From Nitrospinota bacterium (GTDB lineage: Bacteria; Tectomicrobia; Entotheonellia; J063): a stretch of 14,340 nucleotides of DNA. The stretch lies in the NCBI GenBank assembly GCA_003696125.1, contig RFHZ01000687.1, positions 1 through 14,340 on the forward strand. Reading direction: 5' to 3'. A model generated the notes under the pieces. It was not told the DNA's origin, ran no database searches, and saw only the letters and a list, made by a program, of their open reading frames with translations. This document shows positions 1-6,446 of this stretch, piece after piece. Both the position numbers and the translations under genes were made by a program. Every line of letters starts with the position of its first letter. Positions within the stretch are counted from its first letter, which is position 1.

Positions 1-344
1 CTATAACTCAGGTCGGTGAGTCGCAGCCAGTGCATCATGGTAATCTCGATCGTGATCATGCCCAGCGTATAGCCATTCGGCCTGGCGGTCGCCGTAGCCG
101 AGTGACCCACCACTCCTCCCCCACCGGTACGGTTCACCACCCCGACTCGCTGCCCCAAGACCTTCTCCAGGCTGACGGCCAGGGCACGCGCGGTGCGATC
201 TGTCCCTCCTCCAGGAGACCAGGGAACATTAATGGTAATGGGGCGCTCCGGGTAGGCGGCCGCAGCTTCCACCACCATCCCCACCATCAGGCCAACCCCG
301 ACGAACAGTACCATCATCCATCTGAGTATGACGGCTCCTTTCAT
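1..344 (-). CDS. Bug/TctC-family tripartite tricarboxylate transporter substrate-binding protein, partial (3' end outside window)
   Basis: The first 114 residues are visible; the gene runs off the left edge, so the C-terminal two thirds are missing. Residues 1-30 form a signal peptide: MKGAV start, hydrophobic core, then an Ala-rich cleavage region before YPERPI. The mature N-terminus carries the Bug-family opening YPERPITINVPWSPGGGTD (residues 31-49), then NRTGGGGVVG (71-80) and RPNGYTLG (88-95), the usual ligand-loop landmarks. The family consists of periplasmic receptors that bind small carboxylates and hand them to TctAB-type permeases or act as sensors. AGGAGG lies 7 bases upstream of the ATG. 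The crotonase gene lies upstream on the same strand across 175 bases, so co-regulation is plausible. The ligand cannot be inferred, and no TctA or TctB is in view. Confidence 0.9.
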   Translation of the reverse strand, partial: MKGAVILRWMMVLFVGVGLMVGMVVEAAAAYPERPITINVPWSPGGGTDRTARALAVSLEKVLGQRVGVVNRTGGGGVVGHSATATARPNGYTLGMITIEITMMHWLRLTDLSY

Positions 345-357
345 CCTCACACCTCCT

Positions 358-375
358 CAGGAAATCGCTTTCCTG
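358..375 (-). promoter_or_regulatory. Perfect hairpin abutting the Bug gene ribosome site
   Basis: CAGGAAA and TTTCCTG form a 7-base-pair stem with a 4-base loop. On the minus strand it ends directly against the AGGAGG Shine-Dalgarno at 352-357. It may shape translation or mRNA stability of the binding-protein gene. It has no T-run after it, so it is not an ordinary terminator. Confidence 0.4.
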
Positions 376-438
376 GAACAGAGTTAACACCTGACATGGA
401 GGAATACCCCTCTGGCATCCCCCATGGCCTTCTCGCCC

Positions 439-467
439 AGTATATACCACTCCCCCCGTCTCCGCAA
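439..467 (-). promoter_or_regulatory. Candidate sigma70 promoter for the Bug gene
   Basis: On the minus strand TTGCGG (462-467) and TATACT (439-444) are separated by 17 bases. The -10 matches 5 of 6 consensus positions, the -35 only 3 of 6. Predicted start near 432 gives a leader of about 90 bases. It would let the binding protein be made independently of the upstream crotonase gene. Confidence 0.35.
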
Positions 468-519
468 GTCTCTCTTCATAAAGGAAAACGTCAGGCCCCT
501 CTTTCAGCCTTATGGCCTG

Positions 520-1299
520 TCACCGGCCTTTCCACTGCGGTGCTCGCTTTTCGGCAAAGGCACGCGGGCCTTCTTTAGCATCCTCACTCTTCAGCAACTG
601 ATCGTAGAACTGGCGGCTCAAGGCGGCAAGAGAGGGTTCACTCATATCCAGACCCCGGTAAGCCAGCTCTTTAAAGTAGCGGAGGGAGAGGGGGGCATTG
701 GCCACGATGCGCCGGGCCATGTCCCTGGCTTCCTCCAGGAGGCGATCGCCCGGAACCACCTTATTGACAAAGCCGATTTCATAGGCACGCTGGGCAGTGA
801 TCGGCTCTGCGGTAAAGACCAGTTCCATGACCACCGCCATGGGGATAAGCTTGGCCAGAACAGCAGCAAAAGCGGGGAGCAGGCTCCAGCGGGCTTCGGT
901 AATCCCCAGCTTCGCCTCCTCTGCGGCGATACGTAGATCACACATCTGGGCGATGACCCACCCCCCGGCCAGGGCATAGCCGTTGATGGCAGCGATCAGC
1001 GGTTTCCAGGTCAGGCGGGGAAACATGTACACGGTTTCTGGAGCGATGCTGTCACTGGCGCGCACCTGGACACCGGCCGCATTCTCTGCAGCCCGCTCCT
1101 TGAGGTCCCGCCCGGCACAGAACGCCCGTCCTGCCCCGGTGATAATTGCCACCCGGGCCTCCTCGTCCTCATCGTAGCGCCTGAGCGCTTCCTCAAACTC
1201 CCGTTGGAGTTGACGATTAATCGCGTTTAACGCCTCTGGACGGTTGAGGGTAATGAGCACGACCTGATCGGTCTTTTCATAGAGCACTGTTGTGGCCAT
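520..1299 (-). CDS. Enoyl-CoA hydratase/isomerase (crotonase) family protein
   Basis: A 259-residue crotonase-fold protein, the usual length for the family. The open frame continues 76 codons upstream, but the ATG at 1299 has GGGAGGAG just before it and begins the typical VLYEKTDQVVLITLNRPEALNA strand (written here as residues 5-26). The first oxyanion-hole segment is AFCAGRDLKE (59-68); the second is YALAGGWVIAQMCD (108-121). Hydratases carry Glu at the position held here by Val115. The second catalytic Glu is kept (Glu135 in GITEARW). One retained Glu is the pattern of several isomerases and other crotonase branches, so classic hydration should not be assumed. Substrate is an acyl-CoA by family; which one is unknown. 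It is divergent from the Ldh2-type dehydrogenase and co-directional with the Bug gene. Confidence 0.9.
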   Translation of the reverse strand: MATTVLYEKTDQVVLITLNRPEALNAINRQLQREFEEALRRYDEDEEARVAIITGAGRAFCAGRDLKERAAENAAGVQVRASDSIAPETVYMFPRLTWKPLIAAINGYALAGGWVIAQMCDLRIAAEEAKLGITEARWSLLPAFAAVLAKLIPMAVVMELVFTAEPITAQRAYEIGFVNKVVPGDRLLEEARDMARRIVANAPLSLRYFKELAYRGLDMSEPSLAALSRQFYDQLLKSEDAKEGPRAFAEKRAPQWKGR

Positions 1300-1383
1300 C
1301 CTTCTCCTCCCTACCTGCCAAAACGGTTTACCGGAAAGCAGATCCAGAATCCAGGCCCCTGGTTGCCCAGACGATCCAGGCAT

Positions 1384-1413
1384 AGTATGCCCGATGCGAT
1401 TATCTGGTGTCAA
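1384..1413 (-). promoter_or_regulatory. Candidate sigma70 promoter for the crotonase gene
   Basis: On the minus strand a perfect -35 TTGACA (1408-1413) is followed after 18 bases by CATACT (1384-1389), which matches 4 of 6 consensus bases. Predicted start near 1377 puts a leader of about 78 bases before the ATG at 1299. This supports that ATG over the longer open frame, whose start would lie upstream of the promoter. Confidence 0.5.
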
Positions 1414-1569
1414 TGGGAAGAGTTGACCGCTCTTTGCGAATATTTGCCGAACTCTCCTTGCAAGATGGCCTGCTTTGTGGTAATCAGAGAGAGGTGTTTC
1501 TCGCTCAAGGGAAGACCGGCAGGTCATGCGTGTGCATCTGTTTATCGCCTATCCGAGAAAGGAGCAAGA

Positions 1570-2622
1570 ATGTCTTTACAGGAAGTACGGGTACCCTGGG
1601 AACCATTGAAAGCGTTTACCCAGCAGGTGTTTCAGCAAGCAGGGGTGCCTCCCCGGGATGCGGAGACCGAAGCAGAGGTACTGATTTGGGCCAACCTGCG
1701 GGGTGTTGACTCGCACGGTGTGTTGCGCATTCCCTGGTATATCGAGCTGATCGACGCGGGACAGATGAATCCCCGGCCTCATATCCAGGTCGTCAAGGAG
1801 ACTCCGGCCACCCTGCTCATCGATGCCGACTATGCCCTGGGTCCGGTCGTGACCACCTTTGCCATGCAACGCGTGATGGAAAAAGCCAGAGCGACAGGGA
1901 TCGGCTGGGGCCTGATCCGCAACACCACCCACCAGGGAGCCATGGGGTACTATGCGTTGATGGCAGCGCAGGCTGATATGGCCGGACTCGCCATCGTGTG
2001 CAGTCCACCCAACATGGCACCCTATGGGGCTAAAGCGGCAGGCGTTCATAACAGCCCCATCGCCATTGCCGTACCGGCCAACCGGCACCGGCCGCTGATC
2101 CTCGACATGGCTACCAGCGTGGTGGCGGGAGGAAAGCTACGCCTGGCCATTGATAAAGGGGTGGCCATACCCGAGGGGTGGGCCCTGGACAAAGAGGGGA
2201 ATCCGACCACCGATCCACACCAGGCGGTAACCCTGTTACCCTTTGGAGGCCCCAAAGGCTCCGGTCTGGCCCTCATGTTCGAGTGCCTTACCAGCATCAT
2301 GGTCGGCAATCCCCTCCTCGAACCGACCCTCTGGGGCCAGGAGACGGTACGGCGTCACCGGCAGAACAGTGTGGTGGCTGCCATTGCTATCGAGACCTTT
2401 ACCGATGTGGCAGGCTATAAAGACCACATCGATAAGGTGATCGATGGCCTGAAAGCCCTGCCTAAAGCCGATGGGGTGAAGGAAATCCTGGTCCCCGGGG
2501 AAGTGGAGGACCAGGTGTACCAGGACCGCATCCAACACGGGATTCCCCTTCCCGAAGGAACCGTACGCAATCTGCGGCGTGTTGCCGAGCGCTTTCACCT
2601 CCCCCTGCCACCAGGACTCTGA
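1570..2622 (+). CDS. Ldh2-family malate/L-lactate-type NAD(P)-dependent dehydrogenase
   Basis: A 350-residue protein, the standard length of the Ldh2 family, which includes malate, L-lactate, sulfolactate and ureidoglycolate dehydrogenases. Visible landmarks are RGVDSHGVLRIPWYIE (44-59, with the conserved His49), a Gly-Ile-Gly...HQGAMGYYA segment (110-129), ILDMATS (177-183), IPEGW (200-204), NPTTDPHQA (211-219) and LLPFGGPKGSGLALM (222-236). These fit the family in order and spacing. It would oxidise a 2-hydroxy acid or reduce the matching 2-oxo acid in the cytoplasm. The ATG at 1570 is preceded by AAAGGAG at good spacing; the frame is open 69 codons further upstream without a comparable site. 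It runs divergently from the crotonase gene and convergently with the HemQ-like gene 12 bases away. The exact substrate is not readable from sequence. Confidence 0.9.
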   Translation: MSLQEVRVPWEPLKAFTQQVFQQAGVPPRDAETEAEVLIWANLRGVDSHGVLRIPWYIELIDAGQMNPRPHIQVVKETPATLLIDADYALGPVVTTFAMQRVMEKARATGIGWGLIRNTTHQGAMGYYALMAAQADMAGLAIVCSPPNMAPYGAKAAGVHNSPIAIAVPANRHRPLILDMATSVVAGGKLRLAIDKGVAIPEGWALDKEGNPTTDPHQAVTLLPFGGPKGSGLALMFECLTSIMVGNPLLEPTLWGQETVRRHRQNSVVAAIAIETFTDVAGYKDHIDKVIDGLKALPKADGVKEILVPGEVEDQVYQDRIQHGIPLPEGTVRNLRRVAERFHLPLPPGL

Positions 2623-2634
2623 GGGAGAGGGGAG

Positions 2635-3351
2635 TCACATCTTGCTTTGCCAGATGGCCTTTCCGACAAAAAAGGGTCCGAGACTCTCCAGGTACTGCGA
2701 TGTCTGCCTGGTCTTGCGCATCGCCTGCACCACGGCGGAAAGCGGGTAGAGATCCGGACCCAGCAGGCCGACGACAAAGTCGTTGTCATTCTTATCCAGC
2801 CCGTAGCAGGCAAGGCGGATGTCATGCGCGTAACCGGCTCGACCAAAGGTGAAACCGATGTTCCCATGCTCCATCAGGATATCGCGTTGCTCTTCTTCCG
2901 GGAGCCGCTCGAAAGCGCCGGAACGACGCAGAGGGTACCAGATGGCCCAGGGCCAGTTCGGATTGAGCACCCTGCGGCGGGGTCGCCTCAACAGCACCTC
3001 CTCCAGATTCGACTCATAGCCGATGGCGTAGGTACGGCCAAACATCGTATATTCTGGTTTGGGAGTAAGCCCGGTAAAGGGGGGCTGGTTGAGCAGCCCC
3101 CGCAGGGAAGTCACAAAGAAGTCGGGATCCTCATGCAGGGTGAGCAGGGCCACCCCTTGCGGATCGTTGAGATCCGCGTAGAGCACCCCATCGACCCCGG
3201 CCTGCTGCAGGGTGGTTATCAGGGGAGCAGGATCCTGGCAACTCCCGTAGGCAAGCAGTTGCATGAAGAGCCGACGATTAAGCGATATCGTTTCGCCCTC
3301 TTTGCTGCGTCCTTTTTCACTCAGATCGAGCTTGGGCATCTCTGAGTTCAT
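2635..3351 (-). CDS. Chlorite dismutase/HemQ-family protein (possible coproheme decarboxylase)
   Basis: A 238-residue protein starting at the ATG at 3351, chosen because AGGAAGGAG lies just upstream; a start 17 codons earlier has no such site. The C-terminal half holds IWYPLRRSG (137-145), LMEHGNIGF (159-167) and MRKTRQTSQYLESLGPFFVG (211-230), hallmarks of the chlorite-dismutase superfamily. His162 is the expected proximal haem ligand. Tyr139 aligns with the catalytic Tyr of Firmicute HemQ (VYPM segment), though the Tyr-to-His spacing is 23 here against 27 there. The Gln seen near the haem in Firmicute HemQ is not obviously present. Family roles are coproheme decarboxylation and, in a separate clade, chlorite breakdown. 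No other haem gene is in view, so the HemQ role is an inference. Confidence 0.8.
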   Translation of the reverse strand: MNSEMPKLDLSEKGRSKEGETISLNRRLFMQLLAYGSCQDPAPLITTLQQAGVDGVLYADLNDPQGVALLTLHEDPDFFVTSLRGLLNQPPFTGLTPKPEYTMFGRTYAIGYESNLEEVLLRRPRRRVLNPNWPWAIWYPLRRSGAFERLPEEEQRDILMEHGNIGFTFGRAGYAHDIRLACYGLDKNDNDFVVGLLGPDLYPLSAVVQAMRKTRQTSQYLESLGPFFVGKAIWQSKM

Positions 3352-3420
3352 GTATACTCCTTCCTTGTGCCGAAAATTTATATCCACACCTGTTACCAAC
3401 ATACGGTTTAGGTTCTGATC

Positions 3421-3478
3421 CAGGGGGACAGCACCATCACGAACGAAGGAAAGGGGCTTTCAGGGCACAGTCCCCCTG
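3421..3478 (-). promoter_or_regulatory. Long inverted repeat in the leader of the HemQ-like gene
   Basis: CAGGGGGAC (3421-3429) and GTCCCCCTG (3470-3478) are perfect 9-base inverted arms 40 bases apart. Between them is a second perfect hairpin, GAAAG-GGG-CTTTC (3449-3461). The element lies downstream of a strong -10 and about 70-125 bases before the HemQ-like ATG, so it would be part of the leader RNA. No T-run follows on the minus strand. Confidence 0.4.
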
Positions 3479-3502
3479 CCATTCGTATGGTTCTGGGGCT
3501 AT

Positions 3503-3511
3503 ATTATAGCA
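3503..3511 (-). promoter_or_regulatory. Extended -10 promoter candidate upstream of the HemQ-like gene
   Basis: On the minus strand the bases read TGCTATAAT, a perfect extended -10 element. The -35 region is weak (GGGACG), which extended -10 promoters tolerate. A start near 3496 would give a leader of about 145 bases before the ATG at 3351, holding the long inverted repeat. It sits just after the SDR stop codon, so the HemQ-like gene could be transcribed separately from the SDR gene. Confidence 0.5.
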
Positions 3512-3532
3512 GGTTTTGCGCCTCTCGTCCCG

Positions 3533-4309
3533 CTAGTGCATGATGGATCCCCCGGCAATGGTCAAGGATTGACCGGTCATCCCTCCGGCTTCCTCCGAAG
3601 CCAGGTATACGGCCAGTGCAGCCACCTCTTCCGGCTCCAGGAGCCGCTGGATCGGGTTACGGGTCCGCTCCACCTCCTCAACCGTCATCCCGAGTCGTTC
3701 CGCTTCGAACTGGAGTCGCTTGGCCAGCATCGCGGTACGAATGGGACCAGGACAGATGGCGTTCACGGTTACCCCGGTGGCAGCCACTTCCAGGGCCGCC
3801 GTCCGGGTCAAACCGATCAGCCCATGTTTGGAAGCACTGTAGGCGCTTCCATATGGAAACCCTCTCTTGCCAGCCACAGAAGAGATGTTGATGATGCGAC
3901 CCCATCCCTGCTCCACCATTTTAGGGAGAAAGGCCTTGGTGAGGAGATAAGGGACGGTCAGATTGAGAAAGAGGGTAAGATCCCAGAAGGCATCGTCAAA
4001 TTCCATGATCGGTTTGGGGTTTTGCCCGCTGCCGATTCCGGCGTTATTGACCAGGATATGCACGCTAGGGAAATGTGAGAAGACCTGTTCCAGAAAGGCA
4101 GGGACCGCATTGCGTTGACTCAGATCGACCGGCAGGGCCACCCCTCTGCGCCCCAAGGCCTTTACCTCTGCCGCCACCTGCTCTATCTCTGTCGCTGTTC
4201 GCGCCGTAACGAGGACATCTGCGCCTTCCCGGGCAAAGGCCAGGGCGATCGCCCGACCGATACCTCTTCCTCCTCCTGTTATCACGGCCACCTTGTCTTT
4301 CAAGCGCAT
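3533..4309 (-). CDS. Classical short-chain dehydrogenase/reductase (3-oxoacyl- or 3-hydroxyacyl-type SDR)
   Basis: A 258-residue classical SDR from the ATG at 4309, which follows GAGGGGG; an ATG eight codons earlier has a poorer site. It has the full set of landmarks: TGGGRGIG cofactor loop (11-18), NNAG (88-91), Asn116, Ser144, Tyr157 and Lys161 (YSASK), and the PGPI turn after the active site. Arg37 after the second beta strand is compatible with NADP preference, but this is weak evidence. The C-terminus GMTGQSLTIAGG is typical of FabG- and hydroxyacyl-dehydrogenase-like members. Near a crotonase and an Ldh2-type enzyme it could oxidise a hydroxyacyl intermediate, but no substrate is readable. 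It is divergent from the MFS permease gene. Confidence 0.92.
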   Translation of the reverse strand: MRLKDKVAVITGGGRGIGRAIALAFAREGADVLVTARTATEIEQVAAEVKALGRRGVALPVDLSQRNAVPAFLEQVFSHFPSVHILVNNAGIGSGQNPKPIMEFDDAFWDLTLFLNLTVPYLLTKAFLPKMVEQGWGRIINISSVAGKRGFPYGSAYSASKHGLIGLTRTAALEVAATGVTVNAICPGPIRTAMLAKRLQFEAERLGMTVEEVERTRNPIQRLLEPEEVAALAVYLASEEAGGMTGQSLTIAGGSIMH

Positions 4310-4383
4310 CTTTACCCCCTCATCCGTAATCATCGTCCTGTCATCTGAACCACGTTCTGCATCGCATCACTATGCCGTCTCTG

Positions 4384-4404
4384 AAAAAACATGCCGCATG
4401 GCAT
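4384..4404 (-). terminator. Hairpin plus T-run in the SDR leader (possible attenuator)
   Basis: On the minus strand ATGCC-ATGC-GGCAT is a perfect 5-base-pair hairpin, followed after one G by six T. No minus-strand gene ends just upstream, so if active it would stop transcription inside the SDR leader, about 75 bases before the ATG. The stem is short and chance is a real possibility. Confidence 0.3.
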
Positions 4405-4475
4405 CACCTCGGCAACGATAGGCAACATACCATAAAACGGCTGCAGAGAAAAGGAGAAAGTGCGTGACGGCTCGC

Positions 4476-4504
4476 TTGACACCGGTAGCGCTCCATGGTT
4501 TAAT
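4476..4504 (+). promoter_or_regulatory. Near-consensus sigma70 promoter of the MFS gene
   Basis: TTGACA (4476-4481) and TTTAAT (4499-4504) lie 17 bases apart: a perfect -35 and a 5-of-6 -10 with ideal spacing. Predicted start is near 4511, about 60 bases before the ATG at 4572. This helps reject an in-frame GTG at 4464, which would then lie upstream of the transcript start. Confidence 0.6.
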
Positions 4505-4571
4505 ACTTCTGTTTTTGCGGTATCCAGACCGGAGAGACCCGAGAGAGTACGGAACGTCGAGATACGGAGCA

Positions 4572-5882
4572 ATGCTCTCACCCCGCGACCAGACCATGCC
4601 GACCCGACAGGCGTATCGATTTTACTATGGGTGGGTCATCGTTGCCCTCTCCTTCCTCACCCTCTTTCTCACCATCGGCATCCGCTTTTCCTTCGGCGTG
4701 TTCTATGTAGCCATTCTGGAAGAGTACGGGTGGGGACGCGGGGAAACAGCGGGAGCGTTCTCCCTGGCCCTGGTGATGCATGCGCTTTTTGCCGGTGTTA
4801 CCGGAACGCTGATCGACCGCTTTGGCCCGCGCATCCTTTTCCCGCTGGGAGCCACCCTGCTCGCCATCGGACTGGCTGCAGCCAGCCGCATCACCATGAT
4901 CTGGCAACTCTACCTCTTCTTCGGCGTGATCATGGCCATCGGGCTGAACACCCTCGGCTTTGCTCCCCACATGTCGTTGATCCCGAAATGGTTCATCCGC
5001 AAGCGAGGCCTGGCCGGGGGATTGGCCCTGGCCGGGATCGGGGCGGGAACGATGACCCTGGCCCCGGTGATCCAGGTGATGATCGATCATCTGGGATGGC
5101 GTGCTGCCTTTCTGGCCCTAGGAGGAATCGTTTTTGGGGTCGTCGTACCCACGACCGCCCTCTTCCACCGCCGTTCTCCTGCCGAGGTAGGCCAGTACCC
5201 GGATGGACTGCCCCCACCGGCAGAGAAAACAGCTCCTCCTCCCTCTTCCCTCTCCTCCCCGGGTTGGACCTTACGGACGGCGCTGCGGACCAGGGCTTTT
5301 TGGTGGATGGCGCTGGTCGTCTTCTCCCTGAGCTTCCACACCAACACCCTGGTCGTCCACCAGGCCGCCCATATCGTTGATGCCGGCTATAGCCGTATCC
5401 TCGCCGCTTCTCTGGTCGGAATGGTCGGCCTGCTCCGCTCCATCGGTGGCATTCTGGGGGGCGCCCTCTCCGATCGGGTAGGACGGGAAGTCGGGTATAC
5501 CCTGGGAAGCGGAGCCGCCTTTGTCGGTATCCTGCTCTTCCTCCTGGTGCAGGACACCTCTGCTCCCTGGATGCTCTATGCCTTTGTCCTCCTCTACGGG
5601 CTGGGGTACGGTTCCATGGGTCCCATCTACGCGGCGACCCTGGCCGATCTCTTTCCCGGCAACTCTCTCGGCCGGATCCTGGGCATACTGGAGATCGGTT
5701 TTGGACTGGGAGGGGCTGTAGGTGCCTATACCGGTGGGTACCTGTACGACCGCCTGGGAAACTATACCCTCTCTTTGCAACTACTGCTGGTCAGCGTCTG
5801 TCTCGGCGCACTCGGTATCTGGATGGCCGGTCCACGCCACCGGATAGCTTCACGCTCTCCTCTCCGCCGCCCCCTGCAGTAA
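4572..5882 (+). CDS. MFS permease of the monocarboxylate/oxalate-formate (MCT/OFA-like) type
   Basis: A 436-residue protein with about 12 hydrophobic segments in two groups of six, split by a Pro/Ser-rich hydrophilic loop near the middle. The opening RFYYGWVIVALSF followed by FSFGVFY and GWGRGETAGAFS is typical of MCT/OFA-like major facilitators. The TM2-TM3 loop holds GTLIDRFGPR (78-87), the MFS motif A, and the second half repeats a similar GGALSDRVGRE. It likely carries a small carboxylate across the inner membrane with protons or by exchange. The frame is open back to a GTG at 4464 with a good AAGGAG. However, that stretch contains a promoter and has codon use unlike the gene, so ATG 4572 is preferred; ATG 4596 is also possible. 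It ends 15 bases from the convergent pilin-operon tail. Confidence 0.9.
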   Translation: MLSPRDQTMPTRQAYRFYYGWVIVALSFLTLFLTIGIRFSFGVFYVAILEEYGWGRGETAGAFSLALVMHALFAGVTGTLIDRFGPRILFPLGATLLAIGLAAASRITMIWQLYLFFGVIMAIGLNTLGFAPHMSLIPKWFIRKRGLAGGLALAGIGAGTMTLAPVIQVMIDHLGWRAAFLALGGIVFGVVVPTTALFHRRSPAEVGQYPDGLPPPAEKTAPPPSSLSSPGWTLRTALRTRAFWWMALVVFSLSFHTNTLVVHQAAHIVDAGYSRILAASLVGMVGLLRSIGGILGGALSDRVGREVGYTLGSGAAFVGILLFLLVQDTSAPWMLYAFVLLYGLGYGSMGPIYAATLADLFPGNSLGRILGILEIGFGLGGAVGAYTGGYLYDRLGNYTLSLQLLLVSVCLGALGIWMAGPRHRIASRSPLRRPLQ

Positions 5883-5897
5883 GCGGTAAGTTAATTT

Positions 5898-6446
5898 TTA
5901 GTCACCTTCTTCCGCAACCTTTTCCTTATCGTTCTCTTTCCTATGGTCGATTCGGATAAGCCATCGCATGCCCAGGAATAAGAGGGCAGCGCTCAGAGAA
6001 GGGGTCCACAGGATGAATCCTCGCCCTAAGAGGGTAAAGCCAACGAACGTAGCGACGATACCGACCAGAAATCCGTTGTTCTCATGGAAAAACAGTCTAT
6101 CCGTTTGCTGCCACAGCGGTAACATCACTACGAAAAACCGTCCGGCCCACATACCGGTGATGCTCACCCCTAACGCAGCCAGGGGGAGTCCCAGAGGAGA
6201 GAAAGGATCGTGAACGACCAGCTCATAGACTCCATAGTAACTTATGACCCCAGAAACGATGAGAGTATCGACGGTAATCTTCTCAAACCATAAACCTGCC
6301 AGGACCCCCACCATCCAGGCTATAACAACAGTCATATAGGTAATATATGTTGAAGAAATGTTTGTTTGTAATATAAAGAAGTAACTAAACTGTACCACAG
6401 AAAAATAGAGACCGTTGAGAAAAGAGAAAATGACAAAGCTAATCAT
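5898..6446 (-). CDS. Small polytopic membrane protein, last gene of the pilin operon
   Basis: A 182-residue protein with about six hydrophobic segments and a charged C-terminal tail (HRKENDKEK). The ATG at 6446 overlaps the stop of the preceding gene by 8 bases (ATGATTAG), a sign of translational coupling; a TTG two codons earlier is an alternative. No named family is recognised. Its first two helices align without gaps to the first two of the upstream SpeE-like membrane protein. They share a Gln-Phe pair (residues 19-20 here also FSVVQF context), a GxxxG at the same distance and a following aromatic. It may therefore be a paralogue of that protein's membrane half, lacking the soluble domain. 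Base composition is AT-richer than the metabolic genes. Function is unknown; inner-membrane location is inferred. Confidence 0.8.
   Translation of the reverse strand: MISFVIFSFLNGLYFSVVQFSYFFILQTNISSTYITYMTVVIAWMVGVLAGLWFEKITVDTLIVSGVISYYGVYELVVHDPFSPLGLPLAALGVSITGMWAGRFFVVMLPLWQQTDRLFFHENNGFLVGIVATFVGFTLLGRGFILWTPSLSAALLFLGMRWLIRIDHRKENDKEKVAEEGD

Noticed and set aside
30-578. Long plus-strand open frame over the left edge
   Set aside because: It is antisense to the Bug-family gene, is rich in His/Pro/Ser and lacks any domain or ribosome site.
1300-1527. 76-codon N-terminal extension of the crotonase gene
   Set aside because: The family starts at the VLYEKTDQV strand, the ATG at 1299 has a strong ribosome site, and a good promoter lies inside the extension.
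1363-1569. 69-codon N-terminal extension of the Ldh2-type gene
   Set aside because: Standard family length is reached from the ATG at 1570, which has AAAGGAG; the extension has no family similarity.
4464-4571. GTG start with AAGGAG for the MFS gene
   Set aside because: A near-consensus promoter lies inside this stretch, codon use differs from the gene, and MFS members of this type start shortly before RFYYGW.
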